DNA of 64,000 nt, taken from the NCBI GenBank assembly GCA_036321625.1, contig CP143259.1, positions 1,042,001-1,106,000 of the forward strand, in the 5' to 3' direction. A program made the translations under genes and the position numbers. This DNA comes from Peptoniphilaceae bacterium AMB_02. Its GTDB lineage: Bacteria; Bacillota; Clostridia; Tissierellales; Peptoniphilaceae. Shown piece by piece: positions 25,509-34,559 of the stretch (the first letter of the stretch is position 1; every line of letters starts with the position of its first letter). The notes beneath the pieces were generated by a model. That model ran no database searches, was not told the DNA's origin, and saw nothing but the letters and a program-made list of their open reading frames with translations.

Positions 25509-27239
25509 ATGAAAAGAAAACTGATTGTTTTATTTCTACTGTTTTCATTCTTATTAAATACTGTTGCATTTGCAGATAAGGAAATCCCAATAACAAGAGT
25601 CTCAGGCAGCAATAGATTTGAAACGGCAGCAAATATAAGTAAAAAGACTTTTGAAAAGTCAGAATATGTATTTTTGGCCAATGGTTACAATTATGTGGAT
25701 GCATTGGCAGCATCGAGTTTAGCAGCTCAGCTAAAAGCACCTATACTTTTAACTGATAAAAATGAATTACCCAAAGTTACCATCCAAGAAATGGAAAGAC
25801 TTAGTGTCAGTAAGGTAATAATACTGGGCGGTACGAGTACGATTTCTTCATCAATTGAAAACAGCATAAGCTCAATGGGTTATGAAGTATCCAGAATCGG
25901 TGGTGTAGACAGATACAATACATCTGAACTGATTTTTGAAGAGTTGGTTAAGCATACCGAAATTTTCGATTGTATGATAACTACAAATGAAATAGATGCT
26001 CTTGCATCAAGTGTAGTCAGAGGGGATAATATCCCACTTATAATGATAAATAAATACTCTCCATCTAAATTTGCTATTGACCTGAAACTCAACAAGATAG
26101 TTATAGGTGGGGAACTTCAAATTGATAGTAATCTATACTCAAAACTAAATGCTTCAAAAAGGATAAGTGGTTCTAACAGATACGAAACAGCCATGCAGTT
26201 AGCTGAAGGTATTCAAACTGATACTGCAATTATAGTTAATTCTACGAATTTAGTAGATGCTTTTACAGCTTCATCATTTGCAGTTGCAAATAAATATCCG
26301 ATACTGTTAAGTGCTCAGGATAAAATAGATAAAAAGACAAAGAAATATATTGAAGACAAGAAATACAATAATCTCATCTTAATTGGTGGAGAAAATATGT
26401 TAAGTAGTAATCTACTACTTGAAAACAAACCTGAAAGAGTTCCAAAAAACAATAAGATAAAAAGAAACTCAAGTGGACGATTTGATATAGATTATGCTTA
26501 TTTCGGAGGTTTTAACTCAAATGGTACCGAATGGTGGTTTAAACATCCTACATCCTACTATAACGGAACCAAGGCAACTATTGAAGATTATAGAAGAGTT
26601 GTTGTAGATAAGCATAATGCACTTTGGCAGGCGCCTGAAACCGGTAAAAAGACAGTATATCTTACCTTTGATGAAGGTTATGAGTACAATAATAATACTG
26701 CCAAGCTCTTAGATATTGCAAAAGAAAAAGGCGTAAAATTCACTTTCTTCCTGACCGATGCTTATTTAAATCAAAGTCCTGAGGTAGTTAAAAGAATGGC
26801 CAAAGAAGGACATTTGGTCGGCAATCACTCCATGAGACATGACAAAGGTTCAGTTTTAGCCAATGTCTCAGTGGAATCAGTAATCGATGAGTACAATCTT
26901 CTAGAAGTTAAATATGAGCAACTAACCGGAATGAAAATGAGTAAATACATGAGACCGCCTTATGGCGATTATTCTGAAAAATACCTAGCAATCCTAGATG
27001 AATTGGGATATGTACCTGTATTTTGGAGTTTTGGTTATCATGATTGGGATATACATAATCAGCCTGGTCATGCATTTGCTCTTGATAGCATACTTAAACA
27101 AATACACGATGGTTCTATTTTATTACTTCATACGGTTTCAAACACAAATATTGAAATAATGCCAAAACTTATCGATGAAATAAAAGCTAAAGGTTATGCA
27201 ATTGAAACGATTGATAAGATAGATTTAAAGAATAAATAA
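25509..27239 (+). CDS. Secreted CWB2-repeat protein with PdaA-like polysaccharide deacetylase domain
   Basis: This protein of about 576 residues begins with a signal peptide (MKRKLIVLFLLFSFLLNTVAFA). Three CWB2 cell-wall-binding units follow, marked by RVSGSNRFETA, RIGGVDRYNTS and RISGSNRYETA. From about residue 350 a NodB/PdaA-type deacetylase follows: TFDEGYEYNNNT, NHSMRH, RPPYGDYS and LLLHTVS. TFDEGY resembles the TFDNGYENG of PdaA more than the usual TFDDG, so N-acetylmuramic acid or glycan-strand deacetylation in the wall is inferred. The start ATG is preceded by GTGGTGGTT, a modest ribosome site. Confidence 0.88.
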   Translation: MKRKLIVLFLLFSFLLNTVAFADKEIPITRVSGSNRFETAANISKKTFEKSEYVFLANGYNYVDALAASSLAAQLKAPILLTDKNELPKVTIQEMERLSVSKVIILGGTSTISSSIENSISSMGYEVSRIGGVDRYNTSELIFEELVKHTEIFDCMITTNEIDALASSVVRGDNIPLIMINKYSPSKFAIDLKLNKIVIGGELQIDSNLYSKLNASKRISGSNRYETAMQLAEGIQTDTAIIVNSTNLVDAFTASSFAVANKYPILLSAQDKIDKKTKKYIEDKKYNNLILIGGENMLSSNLLLENKPERVPKNNKIKRNSSGRFDIDYAYFGGFNSNGTEWWFKHPTSYYNGTKATIEDYRRVVVDKHNALWQAPETGKKTVYLTFDEGYEYNNNTAKLLDIAKEKGVKFTFFLTDAYLNQSPEVVKRMAKEGHLVGNHSMRHDKGSVLANVSVESVIDEYNLLEVKYEQLTGMKMSKYMRPPYGDYSEKYLAILDELGYVPVFWSFGYHDWDIHNQPGHAFALDSILKQIHDGSILLLHTVSNTNIEIMPKLIDEIKAKGYAIETIDKIDLKNK

Positions 27240-27279
27240 ATCTGAAACTCGAATTATTGTACACCGGGAGGTAAAGTAC

Positions 27280-27909
27280 ATGAAAAAACTATTGTTTGTG
27301 ATTTTACTCTGCTTTGCACTAGTCGGATGCAATGATAGTTCAACTAAAGATACTGAAACGAGTTCCGAATCAAGTGATAAAGTGGAAAAAGAAGAAAAAG
27401 CTGTAGATATTTTAGATGACTTAGATAGTGAAACTGATTCCGAGGATGCGAAGGAGGTAAGTAAATCTGATAAAGTCGTGGATCCTAATCGATTACCTGA
27501 AAAAGTAGGGAAGTACAAAGATTTTAACGATATGGTTACTTATGCGGAAAACATAGTTATAATAGAATTTATATCGGATAATGGAATTGAAGATAAAAAC
27601 CATAACTATGAAGTTAAAATTACTAAAGTTATCGTAGGAGATGCGAGTGAAGAGGACACACATACATTGTCACTAAATACGGATACTATAATGGGAAGTA
27701 GAGAATTCAAGGATGGAGACAGTGCATTATTGATGTACAAGGAAACAGAAAACAATGTCTTGGTGCCTATGGATCCTGATTTATCGATGTTTGTGATAGA
27801 AAAGCGCAAAATTTTGTTTGATAAAAACACTGTAAAATTATTTAGAGCTCCTATGTCCGCTACACTACCACTCAATCAAGTAATCACTAAAATCAGAACC
27901 GGTGAATAA
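27280..27909 (+). CDS. Lipoprotein of unknown function
   Basis: This 209-residue protein has a signal peptide with lipobox LVGC (Cys17), a Ser/Glu/Asp/Lys-rich linker at about 19-70 and a globular part of about 130 residues starting near KVGKYKDFNDMVTYAENIVI. It has no motif I recognise. The order YAENIVIIEF - DGDSALLMYKE - LNQVITKIR resembles small beta-rich extracellular domains. GGGAGGTAAAG precedes the ATG. It follows the deacetylase gene by 40 bp and may be co-transcribed, pointing to an envelope location. Confidence 0.7.
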   Translation: MKKLLFVILLCFALVGCNDSSTKDTETSSESSDKVEKEEKAVDILDDLDSETDSEDAKEVSKSDKVVDPNRLPEKVGKYKDFNDMVTYAENIVIIEFISDNGIEDKNHNYEVKITKVIVGDASEEDTHTLSLNTDTIMGSREFKDGDSALLMYKETENNVLVPMDPDLSMFVIEKRKILFDKNTVKLFRAPMSATLPLNQVITKIRTGE

Positions 27910-27914
27910 AACAA

Positions 27915-27935
27915 AAAGCCTCAAATTGAGGCTTT
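27915..27935. repeat. Left copy of 21-bp direct repeat (target duplication) that is itself a terminator
   Basis: AAAGCCTCAAATTGAGG followed by CTTT is identical to the sequence at 29523-29543 in the same orientation. Each copy is a near-palindromic hairpin (AAAGCCTC/GAGGCTTT). It is best read as the target-site duplication of the IS1182-type element. Confidence 0.85.
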
Positions 27936-29398
27936 CAGACTGAAGACAAACCCTGATTAAAAATCAGGGTTTGCTCTATCTTGACAAATCTATTAGCAAA
28001 GTTCAATATTTTTCTTAAAACACCATTATTTTTGGGTGGCTTTTTATCTCTTTTACTTAAGATTATTGCTAACTTTTTCATATTTAGGGTCGCAAAAGTA
28101 AGTGCTGCTTTCATATCCATTTTCTTTATACCTACCATATTGGTATATCTAAATCCATGATATTCCTTTGCACTCCCAAATTGCCTTTCTATTGTTTCTT
28201 TTCTCTTTTTATACTCTGCTTTCCCTTTATATGTATACCGGTATTCTTCTGAGATATCAAGATAATCTTGCCAGATATGTCTAGTTATTATCTTTTGGTG
28301 TTTTTTACTACTTGTACACCTTCCTAGGTACCCACAGTTTACACAGATCTTTGGGTTGCTCTTGTACTGCCTATATCCTTCTCTATTTGTGGTTGAGTAT
28401 TCTAATACTTCATTTGCTGGACAAAGGTAACAGTTGTAGTATTCGTCATACACAAAATCTCTTTTATAGAATGGGTTTTCTAGTTTTGCTTTTGTTTTTT
28501 GCCTGGTGTATGGAAATACTGGAAATACGCCACCATCTAACAGTGCTTTCGCTATTGCCGGGAATTTATAGCCTGCATCCATAACTAGTTTTTTAGGGTT
28601 CAATCGTTTTAACTTTTCATCAAAGAAATCTTTAAATGTTGTTCCATCGTGTAAGTTTCCAGGATATGATTTAAAACCTAATATCCATCCATTTTTATCA
28701 CATGATGTCTGTACGCTATATGCAAATACTTCTTTATGTTCACCTTTATGGAATAGTCCTGCTTCAGGATCTGTTGTGCTTTTTGTTACTTCTTTTAGTT
28801 CTTCATCTTTATCTTTAGGATCAAATGGCTTTTTATCATGTTTTTTTCTATCTTCGTTTATTTCTTTTTCTAACTTTTTTTGATAGTATCTTATCTCTTT
28901 TTTCACTTTTACTTTAACAACCTTATACCTATTGGCATGTGCTTTAACATGTGTTGAGTCAACAAATTGGATATTTGTATCAACTAAGCCTTCTTCAATG
29001 GCTTGTAGTAGTATGTTTTGAAAAATATCTTCAAATATGTTTGTATCTTTAAATCTTCTTCTGTAGTTTAGACTAAAAGTTGTGAAATGAGGTATTTTAT
29101 CGTAAAAATCAAAACCTAAAAACCATCTGTAAGCAAGATTTACTTCAATATCTTTAATTGTTTGTCTCATGCTTTTTATGTTGAAAAGGTATTGGATTAA
29201 GGTAATCTTAAGCAAAACAACGGGATCTATACTAGGTCGTCCGTTATCAAGACAGTACAAATCTTCAACTAATTCATATATGAAATCAAATTTAATGTAT
29301 TTATCTATTTTTCTAAGTATATGATCTTCGGGAACCATTTGATCTATTGAAATCATTTGAACTTGATCAACTTTGTTTTTAGAATTTTTAAATAGCAT
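27935..29398 (-). CDS. IS1182-family transposase (DDE type)
   Basis: This 487-residue transposase has the N-terminal DUF772-like region (MVPEDHILRKIDKYIKFDFI, GRPSIDPVVLLKI) and a DDE_Tnp_1 core with VDSTHVKAHANR, KLVMDAGYKFPAIAKALL and the C-terminal ERQFGSAKEYHGFRY. A cysteine cluster (CVNCGYLGRC) precedes the last part. The frame is intact, so the element may be active. AGAGAGGTG precedes the ATG. The stop codon straddles the element boundary: its last base lies in the flanking direct repeat. Confidence 0.93.
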   Translation of the reverse strand: MLFKNSKNKVDQVQMISIDQMVPEDHILRKIDKYIKFDFIYELVEDLYCLDNGRPSIDPVVLLKITLIQYLFNIKSMRQTIKDIEVNLAYRWFLGFDFYDKIPHFTTFSLNYRRRFKDTNIFEDIFQNILLQAIEEGLVDTNIQFVDSTHVKAHANRYKVVKVKVKKEIRYYQKKLEKEINEDRKKHDKKPFDPKDKDEELKEVTKSTTDPEAGLFHKGEHKEVFAYSVQTSCDKNGWILGFKSYPGNLHDGTTFKDFFDEKLKRLNPKKLVMDAGYKFPAIAKALLDGGVFPVFPYTRQKTKAKLENPFYKRDFVYDEYYNCYLCPANEVLEYSTTNREGYRQYKSNPKICVNCGYLGRCTSSKKHQKIITRHIWQDYLDISEEYRYTYKGKAEYKKRKETIERQFGSAKEYHGFRYTNMVGIKKMDMKAALTFATLNMKKLAIILSKRDKKPPKNNGVLRKILNFANRFVKIEQTLIFNQGLSSV

Positions 29399-29522
29399 AT
29401 TAACACCTCTCTCTTAGTGTTATATACACCCAAAACGGTTTAAACTACACATAATATGGCATTTTTAGAACAAAAAAAGCATAGCTAGAAATTTTTTCTA
29501 GCTATGCTTTGTCAACAGTCTG
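27936..29522 (-). mobile_element. IS1182-family insertion sequence, 1587 bp
   Basis: The ends are imperfect inverted repeats: left CAGACTGAAGACAAACC, right (complement) CAGACTGTTGACAAAGC. One transposase gene fills the element on the minus strand. A perfect 16-bp hairpin (29476-29510, arms AAAGCATAGCTAGAAA) lies between the right end and the transposase start and could block readthrough into the transposase; an 11-bp hairpin (27948-27972) lies in the end of the gene. The identical 21-bp direct repeats outside mark insertion into the shared terminator of the lipoprotein gene and mnmA. Confidence 0.88.
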
Positions 29523-29543
29523 AAAGCCTCAAATTGAGGCTTT
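29523..29543. terminator. Right copy of the duplicated terminator (3' end of mnmA)
   Basis: The hairpin AAAGCCTC/GAGGCTTT is flanked by TTTTTTATTTT on the plus side. On the minus strand it lies just after the mnmA stop codon. It duplicates 27915-27935, so both genes flanking the insertion retain a terminator. Confidence 0.8.
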
Positions 29544-29544
29544 T

Positions 29545-30651
29545 TTATTTTGATATAGTATTTGTAAAAGCATATTTCGAATCGAGTGGAACCGGTTCGT
29601 CAATTAACATACTTCCTAAACAGACTTCTCCATCATATATAACTGCAACCTGTCCGGGAGTTATTCCTTTGAAGGGTTCAAATTCTAAGAGTGCTCTATC
29701 ATCAGATAATAAGTTCATACTGATTTCTACATCGGGCTGTCTGTATCTGAATTTTGCAGTAAGATTTTTACTAACAGGTTTTTGTCCTGATATCCAATGT
29801 ATATTGTCTGCATATAAAGCTACAGAATAGTTAGCCGGGTGTTGTTCTGATTGAGCAACATAAACTTCGTTTTTTTCCAAGTTCTTACCTACGACAAACC
29901 AAGGCTCACCTGAGCCGATACCACCTATGCCAAGTCCTTTTCTCTGTCCATTGGTGTAGTGAATAATTCCGGAATGATCTCCGACTTTTTCCATCGAATC
30001 AACATCTATAATATCACCCGGCTTAGTGAATAAATACTTGTCTAAAAACTCGTTAAAATTACGCTCACCTATAAAACAAATCCCAGTAGAGTCTTTCTTT
30101 TTAGCTGTAACCAAATCATTTTCTCCTGCTATTTTACGAACTTCGGTCTTTAGTAAATCTCCGATGGGGAATATGGTTTTATTCAACGCTTCTGAAGTTA
30201 TCCTGGATAAAAAATAGGACTGATCTTTAGAAGTATCACTACCACGAAGGAGTAAGCCTTCTTTTTGATTGACTCTAGCGTAGTGTCCCATGGCTATATA
30301 ATCGCCTTCAATAGTCATTGCATAGTTTAGAAATGCGTTAAATTTTATCTCTTGATTACACATGACATCCGGATTGGGTGTTCTACCTCTCTTGTATTCA
30401 CTTAAAAAGTAAGTGAATACGGTATTCCAATATTCTTTTTCAAAATTTATAGTATAAAATGGGATGCCAAGCTGATGAGCAACTCTTCTTGCATCATCTG
30501 CATCATCCGTTGCAGTACATACACCATCAGGGTCTAATTCATTCCAGTTTTTCATAAATAGACCTATAACTTCATAACCCTGTTCTTTAAGAAGTAGTGC
30601 AGCAACTGATGAATCAACTCCGCCACTCATACCTAAAATAACTTTTTTCAT
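29545..30651 (-). CDS. mnmA: tRNA-specific 2-thiouridylase MnmA
   Basis: This 368-residue cytoplasmic enzyme thiolates U34 of tRNA Lys, Glu and Gln. The PP-loop MSGGVDSS is at residues 8-15. The catalytic cysteines are Cys98 (NPDVMCNQ) and Cys192 (TGICFIGER). The C-terminal region with NGQRKGLGIGG is typical. The ATG has AAGAAGGTG upstream. The sulfur donor (a cysteine desulfurase) is not encoded nearby. Confidence 0.96.
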   Translation of the reverse strand: MKKVILGMSGGVDSSVAALLLKEQGYEVIGLFMKNWNELDPDGVCTATDDADDARRVAHQLGIPFYTINFEKEYWNTVFTYFLSEYKRGRTPNPDVMCNQEIKFNAFLNYAMTIEGDYIAMGHYARVNQKEGLLLRGSDTSKDQSYFLSRITSEALNKTIFPIGDLLKTEVRKIAGENDLVTAKKKDSTGICFIGERNFNEFLDKYLFTKPGDIIDVDSMEKVGDHSGIIHYTNGQRKGLGIGGIGSGEPWFVVGKNLEKNEVYVAQSEQHPANYSVALYADNIHWISGQKPVSKNLTAKFRYRQPDVEISMNLLSDDRALLEFEPFKGITPGQVAVIYDGEVCLGSMLIDEPVPLDSKYAFTNTISK

Positions 30652-30678
30652 ATTATCACCTTCTTTGTAACTATGTGT

Positions 30679-30707
30679 ATTATATAAAATGAAAGTTTAA
30701 ATAGCAA
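30679..30707 (-). promoter_or_regulatory. Sigma-A promoter of mnmA
   Basis: On the minus strand TTGCTA and a perfect TATAAT are 17 bp apart, ending 28 bp before the mnmA start codon. Confidence 0.7.
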
Positions 30708-30820
30708 GTAAGAGATTTTTTGAAAATGTAATGTAATATAAAAAAATCCCTAAAAACTACTAATTAATACTTAATTATGATATTATTTAATTGTAGAATT
30801 GTTTTAATGGAGGCAAAAAA

Positions 30821-32168
30821 ATGAATAAAACATTTATAAAAATTTTCATAGCTTTATTGATAGTTTATTTAATAGGAGCAGGTGTGTTTACAATTATGAC
30901 CTACCCAAATACAACTGTATCCGGAGAGGATAAGAGTTTTAGCCGTTTGGACAATGCCCTTTACAGGGATTATCAATCCAGAAAACTGGAAATTAAAGGA
31001 CGCAATAATAAAACTGCAAACTTAAATGCACCTCAGATAAGTTATACTGAAACTGTAAAGTCAGGAGTTAAAATTAACCAAAACCAGTTTATCTGGCCGG
31101 TAGCAGTTTTTCAAAATCATGTCCACAATCCCGAATATGATTATGCTTATAATGAACAGCAATTGGAAGATTTTATCAACGCTTCAGATTTAATGAAAGA
31201 TGCTAAACTACCTGAAAATGCAAGTCTTCATGTGGTTAATGGAAAATATGAGATAAATGCGAGTAATCCGGGAGATACGCTTGATTTAAAACTTGCTAAA
31301 GAAAAAATAATCAGTGCATTTTTATCCGGAGAGAAATCCATTACTCTGGAAGATGAATACCTCAAACCGGAAATTACGGAAGACAGTGAAGCACTTAAGA
31401 AGAAAATGGAAGATGTCAATAAGATAATCACCATGAAAATCAGCTATGATTTTGGTGAAGACAAAGAGGTTTTAGAAGGTGAGAGATTATTAGATTTTTA
31501 TAAATATACAGGTGAAAAATACGAGCCTATACGTGAACAAGTGCATGAATATTTAAGACAACTTGCAATAAAATATGATACCTATGGTGAAAATGTGGAA
31601 AGAAAATTTGGAAGCTACAGGTATTGGTCAAATTACGGTTAAAGGAGGAATCTACGGATGGCAAATGGATGTAGACGAATCTACAAATGAATTGATGAAA
31701 GTATTAAGTGCATATGAATCAAAGGATTTGGTACCTGTTTTTCTAAATGAAGGACTACAAAGAGGACTAAACGATATAGGAAAGACTTATATTGAGATAG
31801 ACATAAACAGACAACACCTATGGTATTACAAAGATGGAGAATTGATGACGAATACTCCAATAGTTACCGGCGATCCAACGAGAGGAGTCGCAACTCCTAA
31901 AGGCGTTTGGAAAGTATGGTCAAGAGAAAAAGATAGATCTTTGGTAGGTATAGTTCCTGAAGGCTCAGCAGATTATTCTTCTTATGTTGATTTCTGGATG
32001 CCTGTTAACTGGAGCGGTGTTGGAATACACAATTCCAGATGGAGAACCGAGTTTGGAGGAGGGATTTATAATGGTAGCGGTAGTTATGGATGCATAAACT
32101 TACCTTATGATCCTTCTAAGATAATCTTTGACAATGTAGAAATAAATACTCCGGTAGTAATATATTAA
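30821..32168 (+). pseudogene. Membrane-anchored L,D-transpeptidase (YkuD), frameshifted
   Basis: The 5' frame encodes a membrane anchor (IKIFIALLIVYLIGAGVFTI) and a PG_binding_4-like region ending KYDTYGENVERKF, then stops at 31642. The catalytic half continues in the +1 frame (EATGIGQITVKGGIYGW...), with the YkuD domain at the end: YIEIDINRQHLWYY, GVGIHNSRW and GSYGCINLP. Removing one base at TTTGG (31607-31611) joins the two into about 448 residues, normal for the family. The usual SHGC is SYGC here; Cys is kept. Family members make 3-3 peptidoglycan cross-links. Whether the shift is a true mutation or a sequence error is open. GGAGGC precedes the ATG. Confidence 0.82.
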
Positions 32169-32233
32169 TAAAACCGTAGTATTGAAACAAAAGTTTTGGG
32201 CTGCAGATAAAATAATAAAGAATAAAGATAATG

Positions 32234-32262
32234 AAAAAGTCGGGAGATTATCCCGACTTTTT
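32234..32262. terminator. Bidirectional intrinsic terminator
   Basis: A 12-bp stem (AAAAAGTCGGGA with TCCCGACTTTTT, 5-nt loop) separates the convergent L,D-transpeptidase and flavodiiron genes. Confidence 0.88.
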
Positions 32263-32266
32263 AGTA

Positions 32267-33496
32267 TTAGTTGTCCAGTAAATCTGTCAGTTCTGTCAAT
32301 CTGTCTTCTTTGAGCTTATGAGCCATTGTTCTGGCAATATTTCTGAGTCCAATGATATCTTCGTCACATGCAGCGCATTTTGCTTCAACTACTTCAGGAA
32401 TCATATCATATTTTCCTTTTTCTCCAAATTCCTTAAGTGCTTTTACAGCTCCACCGCTCCAGCTATAGGATCCGAACACGCCAAGTACATGATTTTCAAT
32501 TTTGTTCATATCTAGGATATTAACAAGTTTGGTCATAAGTGGGAACATGTAGTTATTGTAAGTACAAGATCCTAAGATTAAACCTTTGTATCTCCAGATT
32601 TCACTGAGTATATATGATTCATGTGTTTTTGAAACATCAAAAACTTTTATATTACTTATACCTTGAACAGCAAGTTCTCTGGCGATAACTTCAGCCATTC
32701 TTTGAGTATTTCCGTACATGGATCCATATACTATAATTACTCCTTCTTCAACTTCGTATCTAGACCATTTGTCATAAAGCTCTATTATTTTTTCAGGATG
32801 AGATCTCCAAATAGGACCATGTACCGGACAAACCATAGATATTTCCAAACCGGCTAATTTCTTTAAAGCAGATTGTACTTGCTTGCTGAACTTTCCTACG
32901 ATATTAGAAAAGTATCTTCTGGTTTCAGAATGGTAGAAGTCCAAGTTGATTTCATCGTCAAAAATAGTTCCGTCAAGTGCACCAAAACCACCAAAAGCGT
33001 CTTGAGAGAAGAGAATCTTGCTCTTTGGTTCATAACTAACCATTGATTCAGGCCAATGTACCATTGGTGTAGTATAAAAAGTTAAAGACCTGTCGCCAAG
33101 ATCCAGCGTCTCTCCGTCCTTTACTTCCAAGATGTTTTCAGTTATACCATAAAATTCTTCAAGATATTGAATCGTTCTCTTATTTCCAACAATTTGCACA
33201 TCGGGGTAGAGTTCTCTAATTGTAGAGACTGCTCCGGAGTGATCGGGTTCCATGTGATGGATGACTAGGTAATCCAGATTTTTATCCCCGAGAGCTGCTC
33301 TAAGTTTTGCAGTAAAATCTGAGACCTTAGTTATTTTAACTGTATCGAGAAGTGCAGTTTTTTCGGCATTGATGAGGTATGAGTTATATGATACACCATT
33401 CTCAAGCGGCCATAGATTTTCAAAAAGATGTGTATCTCTGTCGTTAACACCAACATAGTGTAAAAAATCGTTAATTCTTACGGATATTAGTTCCAT
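32267..33496 (-). CDS. Flavodiiron protein (A-type flavoprotein, O2/NO reductase)
   Basis: This 409-residue cytoplasmic protein has an N-terminal metallo-beta-lactamase-like di-iron domain with ligands H81-x-E83-x-D85-H86 and later HWPESM and CPVHGPIW. A C-terminal flavodoxin domain starts at about residue 255 (VYGSMYGNTQRMAE). Such proteins reduce O2 to water or NO to N2O and protect anaerobes. The gene is monocistronic, with AGGAGGTAGC before the ATG and a TATAAT about 25 bp upstream. Its electron donor, usually a rubredoxin or NADH:rubredoxin oxidoreductase, is not nearby. Confidence 0.94.
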   Translation of the reverse strand: MELISVRINDFLHYVGVNDRDTHLFENLWPLENGVSYNSYLINAEKTALLDTVKITKVSDFTAKLRAALGDKNLDYLVIHHMEPDHSGAVSTIRELYPDVQIVGNKRTIQYLEEFYGITENILEVKDGETLDLGDRSLTFYTTPMVHWPESMVSYEPKSKILFSQDAFGGFGALDGTIFDDEINLDFYHSETRRYFSNIVGKFSKQVQSALKKLAGLEISMVCPVHGPIWRSHPEKIIELYDKWSRYEVEEGVIIVYGSMYGNTQRMAEVIARELAVQGISNIKVFDVSKTHESYILSEIWRYKGLILGSCTYNNYMFPLMTKLVNILDMNKIENHVLGVFGSYSWSGGAVKALKEFGEKGKYDMIPEVVEAKCAACDEDIIGLRNIARTMAHKLKEDRLTELTDLLDN

Positions 33497-33592
33497 TGCT
33501 ACCTCCTATATTTGTCTTATATTATAATTGTATAATAAATAGCATAAAAAGCAAGTGAGATATTAAATAAAAGAATTATTTATGACTTGTCT

Positions 33593-33621
33593 TTGAATTT
33601 TAAACGAAATTATTGTATAAT
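33593..33621 (+). promoter_or_regulatory. Sigma-A promoter of the amino-acid ABC operon
   Basis: TTGAAT and a perfect TATAAT are spaced 17 bp, about 35 bp upstream of the first start codon. Confidence 0.72.
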
Positions 33622-33655
33622 ATAACAAACTTATATTTAGAGGAGAGGAGTTAAT

Positions 33656-34546
33656 ATGAAAAGATTTTTTAGTATTATTATAGCGATTGGAATTATGGCA
33701 TTACTACTTGTCGGTTGTGGACAAAAGGCTGAAGATAAGCCAAAGACTGAGGACAAATCAAGTACTGAAACTACCGAAAATAAAAAGGAAACAGAAAGTA
33801 CTGAGGACAAAGATACTTTTGTCGTAGGAATGGAAGCGGCTTATGCACCATTTAACTGGACACAAATAGATGACAGTAATGGAGCTGTTCAAATTGACGG
33901 ATTAAAGGAATATGCCGGTGGATATGATGTTGAAATAGCTAAGATTATAGCCGAGAAACTTGGTAAAAAACTAGTTATAAAGAAAATGGAATGGTCAGGA
34001 TTACCATTGTCAATATTATCAGGTAAAATTGACGCTGTTATAGCTGGTATGTCTCCTTCTGATGAAAGAAGAGAACAGATGGATTTTACAAACCATTATT
34101 ATACTTCTGATTTAATAGTAGTGGTCAAAAAAGGTGGGCCATTTGAGAAAGTAACCAGTATAAAAGAATTTAAGGATGCTAAGATTACAGCTATGCAAGG
34201 TACAATTCACTATAATGTAATTGATCAATTGGAAGGTATTCTAAAACTTGAACCAATGGACGATTTCCCTGCAATGAGAGTGGCATTAGAAGCAGGTAAA
34301 ATCGATGGTTATATTAGTGAAGTACCTGAGGGGAAAAGTGCTAGTCATGCAAATCCTAACTTCACTTATCAAGAATTAACTGAAGGTTTTGAAGTAAAAA
34401 ATCCTGAAGAAGTATCAATAGCTGTTGGTGTAGCAAAAGGTAGTGATTTGGTAGAAAAGATAAATAAAATATTATCTGAAATTTCCGAAGAACAAAGAAC
34501 AGAAATTATGAATCAAGCTATAGTAAATCAACCTGCAATGAACTAA
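33656..34546 (+). CDS. Polar amino-acid ABC transporter substrate-binding lipoprotein
   Basis: This 296-residue lipoprotein of SBP family 3 has lipobox LVGC (Cys21) and a Lys/Glu/Thr linker at about 23-57. The domain begins with FVVGMEAAYAPFNW and contains GYDVEIAKIIAEKLGKKLV and ILSGKIDAVIAGMSPSDERRE, the classical amino-acid-binding signature. It delivers a polar amino acid (histidine, glutamine, arginine or lysine group) to the permease encoded next. AGAGGAGAGG precedes the ATG. Confidence 0.9.
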   Translation: MKRFFSIIIAIGIMALLLVGCGQKAEDKPKTEDKSSTETTENKKETESTEDKDTFVVGMEAAYAPFNWTQIDDSNGAVQIDGLKEYAGGYDVEIAKIIAEKLGKKLVIKKMEWSGLPLSILSGKIDAVIAGMSPSDERREQMDFTNHYYTSDLIVVVKKGGPFEKVTSIKEFKDAKITAMQGTIHYNVIDQLEGILKLEPMDDFPAMRVALEAGKIDGYISEVPEGKSASHANPNFTYQELTEGFEVKNPEEVSIAVGVAKGSDLVEKINKILSEISEEQRTEIMNQAIVNQPAMN

Positions 34547-34559
34547 TGGAGGGTAATTA

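Noticed and set aside
31600-31615. Programmed frameshifting for the L,D-transpeptidase
   Set aside because: The shift needed is +1 and the AAA TTT GGA context is not a known slippery signal, so a mutation or sequence error is simpler.
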